Shown here: positions 47,498-56,566 of the stretch, piece after piece
Numbering within the stretch: position 1 is the first letter of the stretch
How the letters are laid out: every line of letters begins with the position of its first letter
Assembly (NCBI GenBank): GCA_026005055.1
Contig: BPKI01000001.1
Location: 1,858,566-1,922,565, forward strand
DNA length: 64,000 nt
Direction of reading: 5' to 3'
From: Lysobacterales bacterium
GTDB lineage: Bacteria > Pseudomonadota > Gammaproteobacteria > Xanthomonadales > BPKI01
Notes under the pieces: model-generated
Seen by the model: the letters and a program-made list of their open reading frames with translations, nothing else
The model's database searches: none
Told to the model about the DNA's origin: nothing
Position numbers and translations under genes: made by a program

Positions 47498-49968
47498 GCC
47501 TTCCCCGCGAAAACGTTCCGCCGACGATGCCCATCCTGCTGCTGCTTGGCCTTCTTGCTTGGGCGAATCTCGCCCGAGCCGAAGCCGACGCCCTCCTCAT
47601 CGCCGAGCTGCTCGCTGCGGACAGCCCGCTCTCGGTGTACGCGATACGCGAGCGCAAGGAGGCGGCGAACCTCGAGCAGGCGCTCCTCGCCGCGCTCCGC
47701 CGTGAGCCGCCCGAGGAAGGCCGGCGCATCCTCTTTCCGGGTCATTCGCGCGCCTGGCGGACCATCGAAATCGCGAAGGCGCGCGAAGGGGGTCTTTGGG
47801 CGATCTACCTCGAAGCCGACCGATTCATGCGGCCGCGCCTGCGCCTCTCCGGGCTACGCGAGCCGCTGCTTTGGCTTGGCGAACGCAGGCTCGAAGCCAA
47901 GGAGGGTGAGGTCGAGCTTCGCCTCACCCGCGGTGTCCATCGCCTGCTGCTCCTTCACTCAGGAGCCGAGGGCGAGACCGAGCCCTCGCTTCGCCTCTCC
48001 GGCGAGCGCCTGCCGCGCTTGCGTCTCGCGCCCTCCGGATTCGTGGAACCTGAGCGTTTGACCAATGCGCGCACCGCCGAGCGGCTGGCGATGGATCCGG
48101 CGGGACGCTGGCTCGCCGTCGCCTATCGACGGCGCGAGGAGACCACGGGCGAAACCGATCGCTGGCTGGCGATCTATGCCCTTCCGGAGGGCACGCTGCA
48201 CACGAGCCTGCCGGTGGCCGCGGACGCGCTGGCCTTCTCCAACGCGGGCCGGCTCGCGATCGTGAGCGGCGAGGCCTTGCTGCTCCTCGATCCGCTCAGT
48301 GGCGAACTCAAGACGCTCCTGCGCAAGCGAAAAGGGCTCGCGAACCCGCGTTGGCTTGGCGATGAGACCTTGCTCTTCCTCGCCTCCGAGCCGCTCGAAG
48401 GGACCGAGCCCAAGGGCTTGAAGCGCTTGACCGCCCTCGAGGACCGCTGGCCGGAATTCCGCGCTCCCAAGCAGCTCTTCCGCGTCCATCCGGAAAGCGG
48501 CCTCATCCTGCCCCTCAGCGCCCGCCCGCTCGGGGTGGATCTGCTCGACGTGCATCCGAAAGAGGCGCGGGTCCTGCTCGGCGAGCGCCTGATCGACTAC
48601 GAAGAACCGCCGCACGAGCGTTTCCGGGTGTTCGAGCTCGACTTGGCGAACGGTGCCGAACGAGAACTCGCCCGTCCGCGTCAGCTCGAGGCCTGGCGCT
48701 ATCGCGAGGACGGTGGCTTCTTCGTCCTCGCCGGTCCCAATGCCTTCGCCGGCGGCTGTCGCGAGGAAGGCCTCGAGGTCGCCAACGACTACGAGCATGA
48801 ACTCTTCGCCCTCAACCCCGCGGGAGGCTTCGAGCGTTGCCTGAGCCTCGACTTCGCACCCTCGATCGCGCGGCTCGAACGCGCCGGGCGCGGCTGGCTG
48901 GCCAGCGCACACGATGGCGACCGAGTGCGCCTCTACGCGATAGCCGCCTCCGGGCGTTTCGAGCCTTTGCCGCTGGCCATCGAGGTCATCGAGGATTTCG
49001 CGGCCGATGCCGAGGGGCGTCTGATCGCAGCGCTCGGAAGCGGCGCCGCCCTGCCACAGCGCATCGAGTTGCTGCGCGGCAACCGCAGCCGCGTGCTCTT
49101 CGACGGGACCGAGGATTACCGCCGGCTCACCCTCGGCGAAGTCCGCGATTTCCGCTTCAGGGCCCGCGACGGGCTCAGTATCGACGGCCGCTACTACCTG
49201 CCGCCGGATTTCTCGGCCGATCGCCGCTATCCCCTGATCGTCTATTGGTACGGCGGCACCTTGCCGGTCAGCCGCGCCTTCACCGGCCGCTACCCCTTTC
49301 ACCTCTGGGCGGCGCATGGCTACGTCGTCTACGTCCTTCAGCCGCGCGGCACCATCGGTTACGGCCAGCGTTTCTCCGCATGGCATGTCAACGCCTGGGG
49401 CAAGGAGACCGCCGAGGACATCCTCGAAGGGGTCGAGGCCTTCGTCCGCGCCCACTCCTTCGTCGATCCGGAGCGGATCGGAGGCATCGGGGCGAGTTAC
49501 GGCGGCTTCATGAGCATGTACCTCGCCACCCGAAGCGAGCGTTTCCGGGCGCTCGTCGCCCACGCCGGCATCAGCCTGCTGCCCGCCTACTGGGGCGAGG
49601 GCTTCTGGGGCTACAGCTACTCCGGCATCGCGAGCCGCGGCAGCTTCCCCTGGAATGCGCGCGAGCTCTACGTCGAGCAAAGCCCGCTCTTCTCCGCCGA
49701 TCGCATCCGCACGCCGCTGCTTTTGCTCACCGGCAACCAGGATCGCAACGTCCCTCCCGGCGAAAGTCATGCGATATTCACCGCCCTCAAGCTGCTCGGC
49801 CGCGAGGTCGAACTGATCGAAGTCGAGGGCGAGGACCATTGGATCCTCGATCCGGTGAAACGCTACGCCTGGTGGGAGGCGATGCTCGCTTGGTTCGACC
49901 GTCACCTCAAAGGGGAAGGGGAGTGGTGGCGGCAACTCTTTCCCGAACGCCCGGGGATCGCGCCATGA
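47494..49968 (+). CDS. Secreted S9-family prolyl oligopeptidase-like peptidase
   Basis: 824 residues. The signal peptide begins at MPILLLLGLLAWANLARA (12-29); start ATG 47494 has the ATGA overlap, ATG 47527 is the alternative. The middle ~430 residues should be a beta-propeller. The C-terminal catalytic domain has the charge relay Ser668 (GASYGGF), Asp750 (NQDRNVPPGES) and His782 (EDHWI). Similar to periplasmic acylaminoacyl- or dipeptidyl-peptidases. The frame is open upstream but only as a shadow of sua5. Confidence 0.9.
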   Translation: MSLPRENVPPTMPILLLLGLLAWANLARAEADALLIAELLAADSPLSVYAIRERKEAANLEQALLAALRREPPEEGRRILFPGHSRAWRTIEIAKAREGGLWAIYLEADRFMRPRLRLSGLREPLLWLGERRLEAKEGEVELRLTRGVHRLLLLHSGAEGETEPSLRLSGERLPRLRLAPSGFVEPERLTNARTAERLAMDPAGRWLAVAYRRREETTGETDRWLAIYALPEGTLHTSLPVAADALAFSNAGRLAIVSGEALLLLDPLSGELKTLLRKRKGLANPRWLGDETLLFLASEPLEGTEPKGLKRLTALEDRWPEFRAPKQLFRVHPESGLILPLSARPLGVDLLDVHPKEARVLLGERLIDYEEPPHERFRVFELDLANGAERELARPRQLEAWRYREDGGFFVLAGPNAFAGGCREEGLEVANDYEHELFALNPAGGFERCLSLDFAPSIARLERAGRGWLASAHDGDRVRLYAIAASGRFEPLPLAIEVIEDFAADAEGRLIAALGSGAALPQRIELLRGNRSRVLFDGTEDYRRLTLGEVRDFRFRARDGLSIDGRYYLPPDFSADRRYPLIVYWYGGTLPVSRAFTGRYPFHLWAAHGYVVYVLQPRGTIGYGQRFSAWHVNAWGKETAEDILEGVEAFVRAHSFVDPERIGGIGASYGGFMSMYLATRSERFRALVAHAGISLLPAYWGEGFWGYSYSGIASRGSFPWNARELYVEQSPLFSADRIRTPLLLLTGNQDRNVPPGESHAIFTALKLLGREVELIEVEGEDHWILDPVKRYAWWEAMLAWFDRHLKGEGEWWRQLFPERPGIAP

Positions 49969-50597
49969 GCGAAACGCTGTTTCCGCTCCACCCCCACGAA
50001 GCGCGCGCCCTCGCCGTGCTCGTCGAGAAGGAGCATCTGACGCCGGAGCAGTATCCGCTGACCGCCAACGCGGTCATGCTCGCCTGCAATCAGAAGAGCG
50101 CGCGCGAGCCGGTCATGAACTTGAGCGAAGGCGAGGTCGGCCATGCGCTGCGCAGGCTGGAGGACCGCGGTCTGGTCCAGGTGGTCCACGGCGCCCGGGC
50201 GCTGCGCTACCGGCACCGCCTCGGTGAACGGCTCTCCCTGCCGGTCGCGCAGAGAGTGGCCCTGGCCATCCTCATCCTGCGCGGGCCGCAGACCGTCGCC
50301 GAGTTGATGGCGCACGCCGAGCGACTCCATCGCTTCGCCGACGTCGAGGAGGCCGCCGCGGTGTTGGATCGCCTGGCTCGCCGTGATCCTCCGCTCGCCG
50401 TCCAACTCCCGCGCGCGGCCGGGCAGCGCGAGCCGCGTTTCGCCCACCGGCTTTGCGGCGATCCCGCTCCGCCGGGGCCCGAACCATCGCCCGAGCCAGA
50501 GGATGCGCTCGCGGTGCGCATCGCCCGTCTCGAACAGCGCCTCTCCGAGCTCGAGCGTCGGATCGCCGAGCTGCTCTCGGGCGCGAAGTCCACCTAG
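49965..50597 (+). CDS. yceH: YceH (DUF480) family protein
   Basis: 210 residues. The family N-terminus RALAVLVEKEHLTPEQYPLTANAVMLACNQKSAREPVMNLSEGEV is unmistakable. Two winged-helix-like units (residues 1-90 and about 95-165) are followed by a short Pro/Glu linker and a C-terminal coiled coil (VRIARLEQRLSELERRIAELL). Function unknown; possibly DNA-binding. ATGA overlap with the peptidase gene; the stop overlaps the convergent tcdA stop by four bases. Confidence 0.92.
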   Translation: MSETLFPLHPHEARALAVLVEKEHLTPEQYPLTANAVMLACNQKSAREPVMNLSEGEVGHALRRLEDRGLVQVVHGARALRYRHRLGERLSLPVAQRVALAILILRGPQTVAELMAHAERLHRFADVEEAAAVLDRLARRDPPLAVQLPRAAGQREPRFAHRLCGDPAPPGPEPSPEPEDALAVRIARLEQRLSELERRIAELLSGAKST

Positions 50598-51364
50598 GTC
50601 CCCAGGGCGGAGGCTTCCAGCGCGCTTCCCTGCCCTCCTTCGGCGAGCAGCAGGCGCAGGATCTCCCCCGCGGCGATCAGGCCCATGCTCGCCGTCACGT
50701 GCATCGCCGAGCCGAGCGCGCCGCGGCAGTCGAGGCGTCCGCCGGCTTCGCAGCCGCCGCGGCGGAGCGGTTCGCGGGAAAAGACGGCGCGTATCCCGAA
50801 AGAGCGGCCACGTGGAAAGCCGTATTCTCGCCGCAGCCGGCGTCTGAGCTCGGCGAGCAGAGGGTCCTGCTCGCTCGCCCCGAGGTCCGCGACCTCGATG
50901 GCGGTGGGGTCCGTCTTGCCGCCGGCGGCTCCGCAGACCACGAGCGGGATGTCCCTCTCCCGGCAGTACGCGGCGAGCGCCGCCTTCGCCTTGAGCTGAT
51001 CGCAGGCGTCGAGCACCGCATCGGGACCAGGCTCGAGCAAGTCCCCGAGGTTTCCCGGAAGCAGGAAGGCTTGCACAGGGACCAGCGCGAGCCGGGGATG
51101 GATCGCGCGGAGCCGCTCGCCGAGAACCGCGACCTTCGGCTTGCCGTAAGCGCCCTCGAGCGCCTGGACCTGCCGGTTGGTGTTGCTCACGCAGACCTCA
51201 TCGCCATCGATCAGCGTGAGCCCGCCGACGGCGCTGCGCGCCAATGCCTCGGCCGCCCACCCTCCGACCCCGCCGACGCCCACGACCGTCACCCGTGCGG
51301 AACCGAGGCGCGCAAGCGCCCCCGGACCGTAAAGCCGCTCGATGCCCGCGAAGCGCTCCTCCAC
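50594..51364 (-). CDS. tcdA: tRNA t6A dehydratase (TcdA/CsdL, HesA/MoeB/ThiF family)
   Basis: ATP-dependent cyclisation of t6A37 to ct6A in tRNAs. 256 residues. VVGVGGVGGWAAEALARSAVG binds the nucleotide, DGDEVCVSNTNRQVQAL and ACDQLKAKAALAAYC (catalytic-type Cys) follow, and KTDPTAIEVADLGASEQDPLLAELRRRLRREYGF fits TcdA. GTG 51364 is a standard start; a CTG nine bases upstream overlaps the pheA stop as CTGA and has AAGG before it, so the real start may be non-canonical. It pairs functionally with sua5. Confidence 0.88.
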   Translation of the reverse strand: MEERFAGIERLYGPGALARLGSARVTVVGVGGVGGWAAEALARSAVGGLTLIDGDEVCVSNTNRQVQALEGAYGKPKVAVLGERLRAIHPRLALVPVQAFLLPGNLGDLLEPGPDAVLDACDQLKAKAALAAYCRERDIPLVVCGAAGGKTDPTAIEVADLGASEQDPLLAELRRRLRREYGFPRGRSFGIRAVFSREPLRRGGCEAGGRLDCRGALGSAMHVTASMGLIAAGEILRLLLAEGGQGSALEASALGT

Positions 51365-51369
51365 CGGAT

Positions 51370-52467
51370 TCAGAGGATCGCCTTCGGGTAGGAGCCGAGC
51401 ACCTTGAGCATCGAGGCCGCCGGGCCGAGCTCGGCGAGCGCACCCTTGAGCGGCTCTTCCTCCACGTGCCCCTCCACGTCGATGAAGAAGGCGTAGTCCC
51501 ATTTGCCGCTGCGGGTCGGACGGGACTCGATCCTGGTCATGCTGATGCCTCGCCGGGCCAGAGGCTCGAGCAGATGATAGAGCGCACCCGGCTGGTCCTT
51601 GACCGTGAGCAGCAGCGAACTCTTGTCGTGCCCGCTCGGCGGGAAAGGCTCGCGTCCGAGCACCAGGAACCGCGTCGTGTTGTCGGGGCGGTCCTCGATC
51701 GGTCCCGCCAGCACCCGAAGCCCATAGATCCGCGCCGCCGTCTCGCCGGCGATCGCAGCCGCGTCCTCGGCGTTGCGGGCACGCCGCGCCGCCTCGGCAT
51801 TGCTCGCCACCGCGATCCGCTCGGCCTTCGGCAGATGCTGGCGCAACCAGTGACGGCACTGCGCCAGCGACTGAGGATGGGAGTAGACCCGCTCGATGGC
51901 CGCAAGATCGCTGTTGCGACCGAGCAGGTATTGGTGGATGCGAAGCTCGACCTCCCCGCAGATCCTGAGCGGGGAGATCATGAACATGTCGAGGGTGGAC
52001 TGCACCGATCCCTCGGCCGAGTTCTCCACCGGTACGATGCCGAAATCAGCATGTCCGGCCTCGACCTCCTGGAACACCTCCTCGATGGAGCCGAGCGGCA
52101 GGGCCCGCGCCGAATGCCCGAAATGCTTGCGCAGCGCCATCTCGGAGAAGGTGCCCTCCGGACCGAGATAGCCCACGGCGAGGGGTTCCTGCTGGGCCAG
52201 GCAGGCGGACATGATCTCGCGAAAAAGCCGGACCATTTCCTCGTCCGAGAGGGGGCCGCGATTGCGGTCGATCACGCCCCTGAGCACCTGCGCCTCGCGC
52301 TCGGGACGGTAATAATCCACCGCCCGCGCGAGTTCGCCCTTGGCCTTGCCGACCATGCGCGCGTATCGCGCCCGTTCGGAAATGAGCTCCTGGATGCGCC
52401 GATCGATCTCGTCGATGCGCGCCCGGATCTCGAGGAGGCTCTCCGCGCCGCGATCGGTCTCGCTCAC
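51370..52467 (-). CDS. pheA: Chorismate mutase / prephenate dehydratase
   Basis: Bifunctional P-protein of phenylalanine synthesis, 365 residues. The N-terminal chorismate mutase helix bundle is about 8-90 (RARIDEIDRRIQELISERARYARMVGKAK). The prephenate dehydratase domain is about 95-275 with YLGPEGTFSEMA, VPVENSAEGSV and RFLVLGRE. The C-terminal ACT domain has KDQPGALYHLLEPLARRGISMTRIESRP, the allosteric Phe site. GTG 52467 overlaps the serA stop (GTGA). Confidence 0.96.
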   Translation of the reverse strand: MSETDRGAESLLEIRARIDEIDRRIQELISERARYARMVGKAKGELARAVDYYRPEREAQVLRGVIDRNRGPLSDEEMVRLFREIMSACLAQQEPLAVGYLGPEGTFSEMALRKHFGHSARALPLGSIEEVFQEVEAGHADFGIVPVENSAEGSVQSTLDMFMISPLRICGEVELRIHQYLLGRNSDLAAIERVYSHPQSLAQCRHWLRQHLPKAERIAVASNAEAARRARNAEDAAAIAGETAARIYGLRVLAGPIEDRPDNTTRFLVLGREPFPPSGHDKSSLLLTVKDQPGALYHLLEPLARRGISMTRIESRPTRSGKWDYAFFIDVEGHVEEEPLKGALAELGPAASMLKVLGSYPKAIL

Positions 52468-53642
52468 ACCACCCTCGCCGAAAGGACACCCTCGATGCGG
52501 CGGAGCTCGTCGACGATGTCGGGAGCCACCTCCCCGTCGATGTCGAGCAGGTTGTAGGCGAGCTCCCCGCGCGAGGCGTTGTGCATCTGCGCGATGTTGA
52601 GCCCGCGCCCGCCGAGCAGTTGGGTGACCTGCGCGATCATGTTCGGCACGTTGCGATTGGCCAGGCAAATCCGCGCCTGTCCGGCTCGCTCCATGCGCGT
52701 GGTCGGGAAGTTCACCGAGTTCTGCACGTTGCCGTGCTCTAGGAATTCGCGGATTTGATCGACGACCATGATGGCGCAGTTCTCCTCCGCCTCCTGGGTC
52801 GAGGCCCCCAGGTGCGGCAAGGCGATCACCCGCGCATCGCCGAGCAGCTCCGCCTGCGGGAAATCGCTGACGTAGCGCGCGATGATGCCTTCATCGAGAC
52901 CGCGACGGATGGCGGCTGCATCCACCACCGCCTCGCGGGCGAAGTTGAGCACCACCACACCCCGGCGCACCCGCGCCAGCGCGCGCTCGTCGAACATGCC
53001 GCGGGTCTTGTCGTTGAGCGGCACGTGGAAACTCAGGAAATCGCTCGCCGCGTAGAGCTCGTCGAGGGAATGGGCCTTGCCCACTTCCGAGGACAGTTGC
53101 CAGGCACCCTCCACGGTCATGTGCGGGTCGTAACCGAGCACTCGCATCCCGAGGCCGAGGGCGGCATTGGCCACGCGTACGCCGATCGCGCCGAGTCCGA
53201 CCACGCCGAGCGTGCGCCCCGCGAGCTCGGAACCGACGAAGCGCTTTTTCTCCCTCTCGACCCGCTCGTGCAGATCGGCCTCTCGGGGAAGGGCGGCGAC
53301 GAACGCGAGGGCTTCGTGCAGGTTGCGCGCGGCGATCAACATGCCGGCGATGACCAGCTCGCGAACGGCGTTGGCGTTTGCCCCGGGCGCATTGAAGACG
53401 GGGATACCGAGGGCGCTCAGACGCGCCACCGGAATGTTATTGACGCCGGCCCCGGCCCGACCGACGCACAGCAAGCTCTTCGGGATCTCGATTTCGTGCA
53501 GGTCGGCGGAGCGCACGAGGAAGGCATGAGGATCGGCGATCTCGGTGCCCACGAGATACTGACCTGCGGGCAAGCGCGAGAGCCCACGCGGAGAGATGTG
53601 GTTGTAGAGGCGGATACGGAACATCGTGCTCGACTCAGCCAT
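52464..53642 (-). CDS. serA: D-3-phosphoglycerate dehydrogenase
   Basis: First step of serine synthesis. 392 residues with a C-terminal ACT-type domain (NMIAQVTQLLGGRGLNIAQMHNASRGELAYNLLDI). NAD motif VGLGAIGVRVANAA near 146, catalytic Arg/Glu/His in NFAREAVVD and ALPHLGASTQEAEENCA. The short form with one ACT domain, which can be serine-regulated. Overlaps serC by eight bases. Confidence 0.95.
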   Translation of the reverse strand: MAESSTMFRIRLYNHISPRGLSRLPAGQYLVGTEIADPHAFLVRSADLHEIEIPKSLLCVGRAGAGVNNIPVARLSALGIPVFNAPGANANAVRELVIAGMLIAARNLHEALAFVAALPREADLHERVEREKKRFVGSELAGRTLGVVGLGAIGVRVANAALGLGMRVLGYDPHMTVEGAWQLSSEVGKAHSLDELYAASDFLSFHVPLNDKTRGMFDERALARVRRGVVVLNFAREAVVDAAAIRRGLDEGIIARYVSDFPQAELLGDARVIALPHLGASTQEAEENCAIMVVDQIREFLEHGNVQNSVNFPTTRMERAGQARICLANRNVPNMIAQVTQLLGGRGLNIAQMHNASRGELAYNLLDIDGEVAPDIVDELRRIEGVLSARVV

Positions 53643-54717
53643 GACGACGGGCGAAGTCGCCCATGAAATCGGTCAGCGCCTCCACCGCCGCGACGGGCAC
53701 GGCGTTGTAGAGGGACGCGCGCATCCCACCGACCGCGCGGTGGCCTTTGAGCGCCAAGAGCCCGTGCGCCTGCGCCTCGCGCAGGAAGAGCTCGTCCAGG
53801 GAAGGATCCGCCAGGATGAAGGGCACGTTCATCCAGGAACGGAAAGCCGGCTCCACCGGATTACGGTAAAACCCGCCTGAACCATCGATCGCCGCGTAAA
53901 GCAGCTCGGCCTTGCGGCGGTTGCGTCGCTCCATCTCCTCGAGCCCCCCCTGTCGCTCGATCCAGGCGAAGACCTTGCCGGCGAGATACCAGGCGAAGGT
54001 CGGGGGCGTGTTGAGCATTGAGCCCTCCTCGGCGTGGCGTCGGTAGCTCAGGATCTCGGGAAGCGTCGCGGGACAACGCTCGAGAAGGTCGCGCCGTAGG
54101 ATCAGCAGCACCAAACCCGCGGGCCCGATGTTCTTTTGGGCGCCGGCGTAGATCATGCCGTAGCGGCGCACCTCGAGCGGACGCGAAAGCAAGGTCGAGG
54201 ACATGTCGGCGATGACCGGCACGGCGCCGAGGTCGGGAAAGTCGTGGAACTCGACGCCGTGAATGGTCTCGTTGGGCGTCAGATGAACGTAAGCGGCGCC
54301 CGGATCGAGGTCCCACGCCGAGAACGACGGCACCGTGACGTAGCGGCTGTGTTTGGAGGACGCCGCCACGCGCGCCTCGCTGATCCGACCGCCCTCCTTG
54401 AAAGCCTTCTCGCTCCAATACCCGGTCAGGACATAGTCGGCACGCGCCCCCGCGGCGAAGTTCATCGGGATCAGAGCGAAATGCAGTCTCGCCCCGCCCT
54501 GCAGGAAGAGAACCGCGTAGTCCTCCGGTACCGCGAGCAGACGGCGCAAGCTCGCCTCGGCCTCCTCCGCGAGACGCATGAAAGCTTTGCCGCGATGACT
54601 GAGCTCGAGCACCGAGGCACCTTCGCCACGCCATTCGAGCAACTCCTCCTGCGCCTCGCGCAGGACTTCTTCCGGCAGCGCCGCCGGACCAGCACTGAAG
54701 TTGTGAGCGCGGGCCAC
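53635..54717 (-). CDS. serC: Phosphoserine aminotransferase
   Basis: PLP enzyme of serine and pyridoxal synthesis. 360 residues. HNFSAGPAALPEEVL near 6, LQGGARLHFALIP near 74, the PLP lysine in YAGAQKNIGPAGLVLLIL near 196, and SMLNTPPTFAWYLAGKV near 232. GTG 54717 gives the family N-terminus and has GGGTGA upstream; GTG 54729 is the alternative. First gene of serC-serA-pheA-tcdA. Confidence 0.95.
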   Translation of the reverse strand: MARAHNFSAGPAALPEEVLREAQEELLEWRGEGASVLELSHRGKAFMRLAEEAEASLRRLLAVPEDYAVLFLQGGARLHFALIPMNFAAGARADYVLTGYWSEKAFKEGGRISEARVAASSKHSRYVTVPSFSAWDLDPGAAYVHLTPNETIHGVEFHDFPDLGAVPVIADMSSTLLSRPLEVRRYGMIYAGAQKNIGPAGLVLLILRRDLLERCPATLPEILSYRRHAEEGSMLNTPPTFAWYLAGKVFAWIERQGGLEEMERRNRRKAELLYAAIDGSGGFYRNPVEPAFRSWMNVPFILADPSLDELFLREAQAHGLLALKGHRAVGGMRASLYNAVPVAAVEALTDFMGDFARRHG

Positions 54718-54791
54718 GATCGCATTCACCCCGGGTTGAGGACCGGAGCTAGCATGTCGCAGTGCAACAAGGGCGACAAGCCCCTCGCGGC

Positions 54792-55613
54792 TCAGGGAAC
54801 GAGCAGCAGGAAGGCGATCGCCACCGCGACCAGGAACGCCACCGCCAGCATCAACCAGGGACTGCCCGCGGCCTGAGGTTCCTGAGGTTGCTCCGCCTGC
54901 TTCGCGGCGGCCGTCGGCAGAACCGCCGTGCTTGAGGCGACCGGCTCGGGGGACTTGGGCCGCGAGGACAGGCCCGGGGCCTCGACCAGAAAGCGCTGGC
55001 GGCCGCAGGCGATCTGGTCCCCATTGACGACGAAGGCGCGGGAGACCGGGACACCGTTGACCTCGACCACCACCTCTTCCGAGAGGACTTCGAGTAAGGC
55101 ATGACGACCATCCGTGCTGAGCGCGAAGGCCCTCGCCGGGGCGCGTCGGTCCTCGAGCCGAAGTTCGCAGGAGGCATCCGAACCCGCGAGCAGCCGCCCG
55201 GGGACCGGCACGACCTGGCCGCTCGCTCGCCCCGAGACGGCGCGCAGCACCACGCGCGGCGGACCGCCGCGCTGCGTCTCGATGCCCGAGGGATCGAGCT
55301 CCCAAGCGCTATCGCAAGCGAAGCGCTCATCGCTCTCCGGCTTGAGGACGAAAGCAGCTCGCCCGATCGTGATCCGATCGCCGAGGCGCAGAAGGGCGCG
55401 CTCGCGCACCGGACGCGCGTTGACGAAAGCCCCGCCCTGCTCGCTCAACAGCCACAGGATGGGACCCCGCGCATCGACGGTGAGGACGGCATGATGCGGC
55501 TCCACGCCCGGCGCCGAAAGCACGATCTCGTTGTCGGGCGCGCTGCCGATGCGAAGCTCCCCGCTCGAGAAACGAAGCTCTGCGTGCTCCCCGTTCGGAA
55601 ACTCCAGTCTCAT
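54792..55613 (-). CDS. FHA-domain protein with C-terminal membrane anchor
   Basis: 273 residues. A first FHA domain covers about 1-90 (LRIGSAPDNEIVLSAPGVEPHHAVLTV, where GS, R/S-type and H residues lie on binding loops). A weaker second one covers about 105-200 (LLAGSDASCELRLEDRRAPARAFAL). A Pro/Gln linker leads to a 22-residue hydrophobic C-terminal helix, so the domains face the cytoplasm. FHA domains bind phosphothreonine, but no Ser/Thr kinase is in the window. ATG 55613 follows GGGGG. Confidence 0.85.
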   Translation of the reverse strand: MRLEFPNGEHAELRFSSGELRIGSAPDNEIVLSAPGVEPHHAVLTVDARGPILWLLSEQGGAFVNARPVRERALLRLGDRITIGRAAFVLKPESDERFACDSAWELDPSGIETQRGGPPRVVLRAVSGRASGQVVPVPGRLLAGSDASCELRLEDRRAPARAFALSTDGRHALLEVLSEEVVVEVNGVPVSRAFVVNGDQIACGRQRFLVEAPGLSSRPKSPEPVASSTAVLPTAAAKQAEQPQEPQAAGSPWLMLAVAFLVAVAIAFLLLVP

Positions 55614-55721
55614 GTCGCCCCCCACGTGGCGGCATCACTTTACCACTCCATGACGGGCTTCGATGGCAACATAGGGGTTTTGGCAGGACCCTCGAAAAAC
55701 CCCTCCCGCATCAGCGAAACC

Positions 55722-55997
55722 ATGTCGCGCATCTGCATCCGACGCCGTCATGAGAAAGGACTTGAGGAAGCCCGTCGCGCGATCGAAAGGGTGGCGCAAC
55801 GGATCGCCGAGCGCTTCGAGATCGGCTATGCCTGGCGCGGCAACCGCCTGCTCTTCGAGCGCCCGGGAGTGGAGGGCTCGATCACGGTCGAAGATTCCGC
55901 GGTCGCGGTCGAGGCCGAGCTCAGTTTCTGGCTTTTCGCCCTGCGCGGGACGATCGAGCGCGAGATCGAGCGCTACCTGGAGGAAGCGCTCGGCTGA
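55722..55997 (+). CDS. Polyhydroxyalkanoic acid system (PHA_gran_rgn) protein
   Basis: 91 residues. The N-terminal RRRHEKGLEEARRAIERVAQRIAERFEIGYAW and the following FERPGVEGSITVEDSAVAVEAELSFWLFALRGTIEREIERYLEEAL match the PHA_gran_rgn family, small proteins found beside phasin and PHA genes. It is not next to a PHA synthase here. Divergent from the FHA gene with 108 bases between, convergent with the peroxiredoxin gene five bases away. Confidence 0.85.
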   Translation: MSRICIRRRHEKGLEEARRAIERVAQRIAERFEIGYAWRGNRLLFERPGVEGSITVEDSAVAVEAELSFWLFALRGTIEREIERYLEEALG

Positions 55998-56001
55998 GGC
56001 T

Positions 56002-56463
56002 TCAGCGGGCCTGCTCGGCGTCGAGGCGACGGCAGACCTCGAGCAGCTCCTCGCGGCTGCGCCGGAAGAGGGCGATGGCCTCAACATGCTCGTAGCGCAC
56101 GATGCCGTCGCGATCGACGAGGAAAACCGCCCGTTTCATCCCGAACAGGCCCCATGCGCCGTAGCGCCGCGCGACCTCGCCGTCCGGATCGCTGAGCAGG
56201 CGGAACGGCAGAGCGCGCGCCTCGCGGAAGCGGCGGTGCGACTCGGCATCATCGGGCGAAATCCCGATCAACTCGACGCCGAGGTCGGCGAACGCCTCGA
56301 TGCCGTCGCGATAATCGCACAGCTGCGCGGTGCACACGGGCGTTTCATCGCCGGGGTAGAACACGAGCAGGAGCCGACGTCCCCTCGCCTCGCGCAGGCT
56401 GAAGGGGCGTCCGTCCTGATCGGGAAGGGTGAAATCGGGAGCGGGCTTGCCGAGCAGGGTCAT
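56002..56463 (-). CDS. Peroxiredoxin of the PrxQ/BCP type
   Basis: Reduces hydroperoxides. 153 residues. Peroxidatic Cys44 and resolving Cys49 lie in PGDETPVCTAQLCDYRD, with the CxxxxC spacing typical of PrxQ/BCP. VFYPGDETPVC and IGISPDDAESHRRFR complete the signature. Reductant would be thioredoxin. Starts at 56463, divergent from the patatin gene. Confidence 0.93.
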   Translation of the reverse strand: MTLLGKPAPDFTLPDQDGRPFSLREARGRRLLLVFYPGDETPVCTAQLCDYRDGIEAFADLGVELIGISPDDAESHRRFREARALPFRLLSDPDGEVARRYGAWGLFGMKRAVFLVDRDGIVRYEHVEAIALFRRSREELLEVCRRLDAEQAR

Positions 56464-56566
56464 GGAGCTTCTCCGGATCGCCGATCGTCAGACTACGCCC
56501 CCATTTTCGAGTCCTTGCTCGATCGGCTGGGGCTAATATGAGAAACGATTGGAGGGCGGAGACGAC

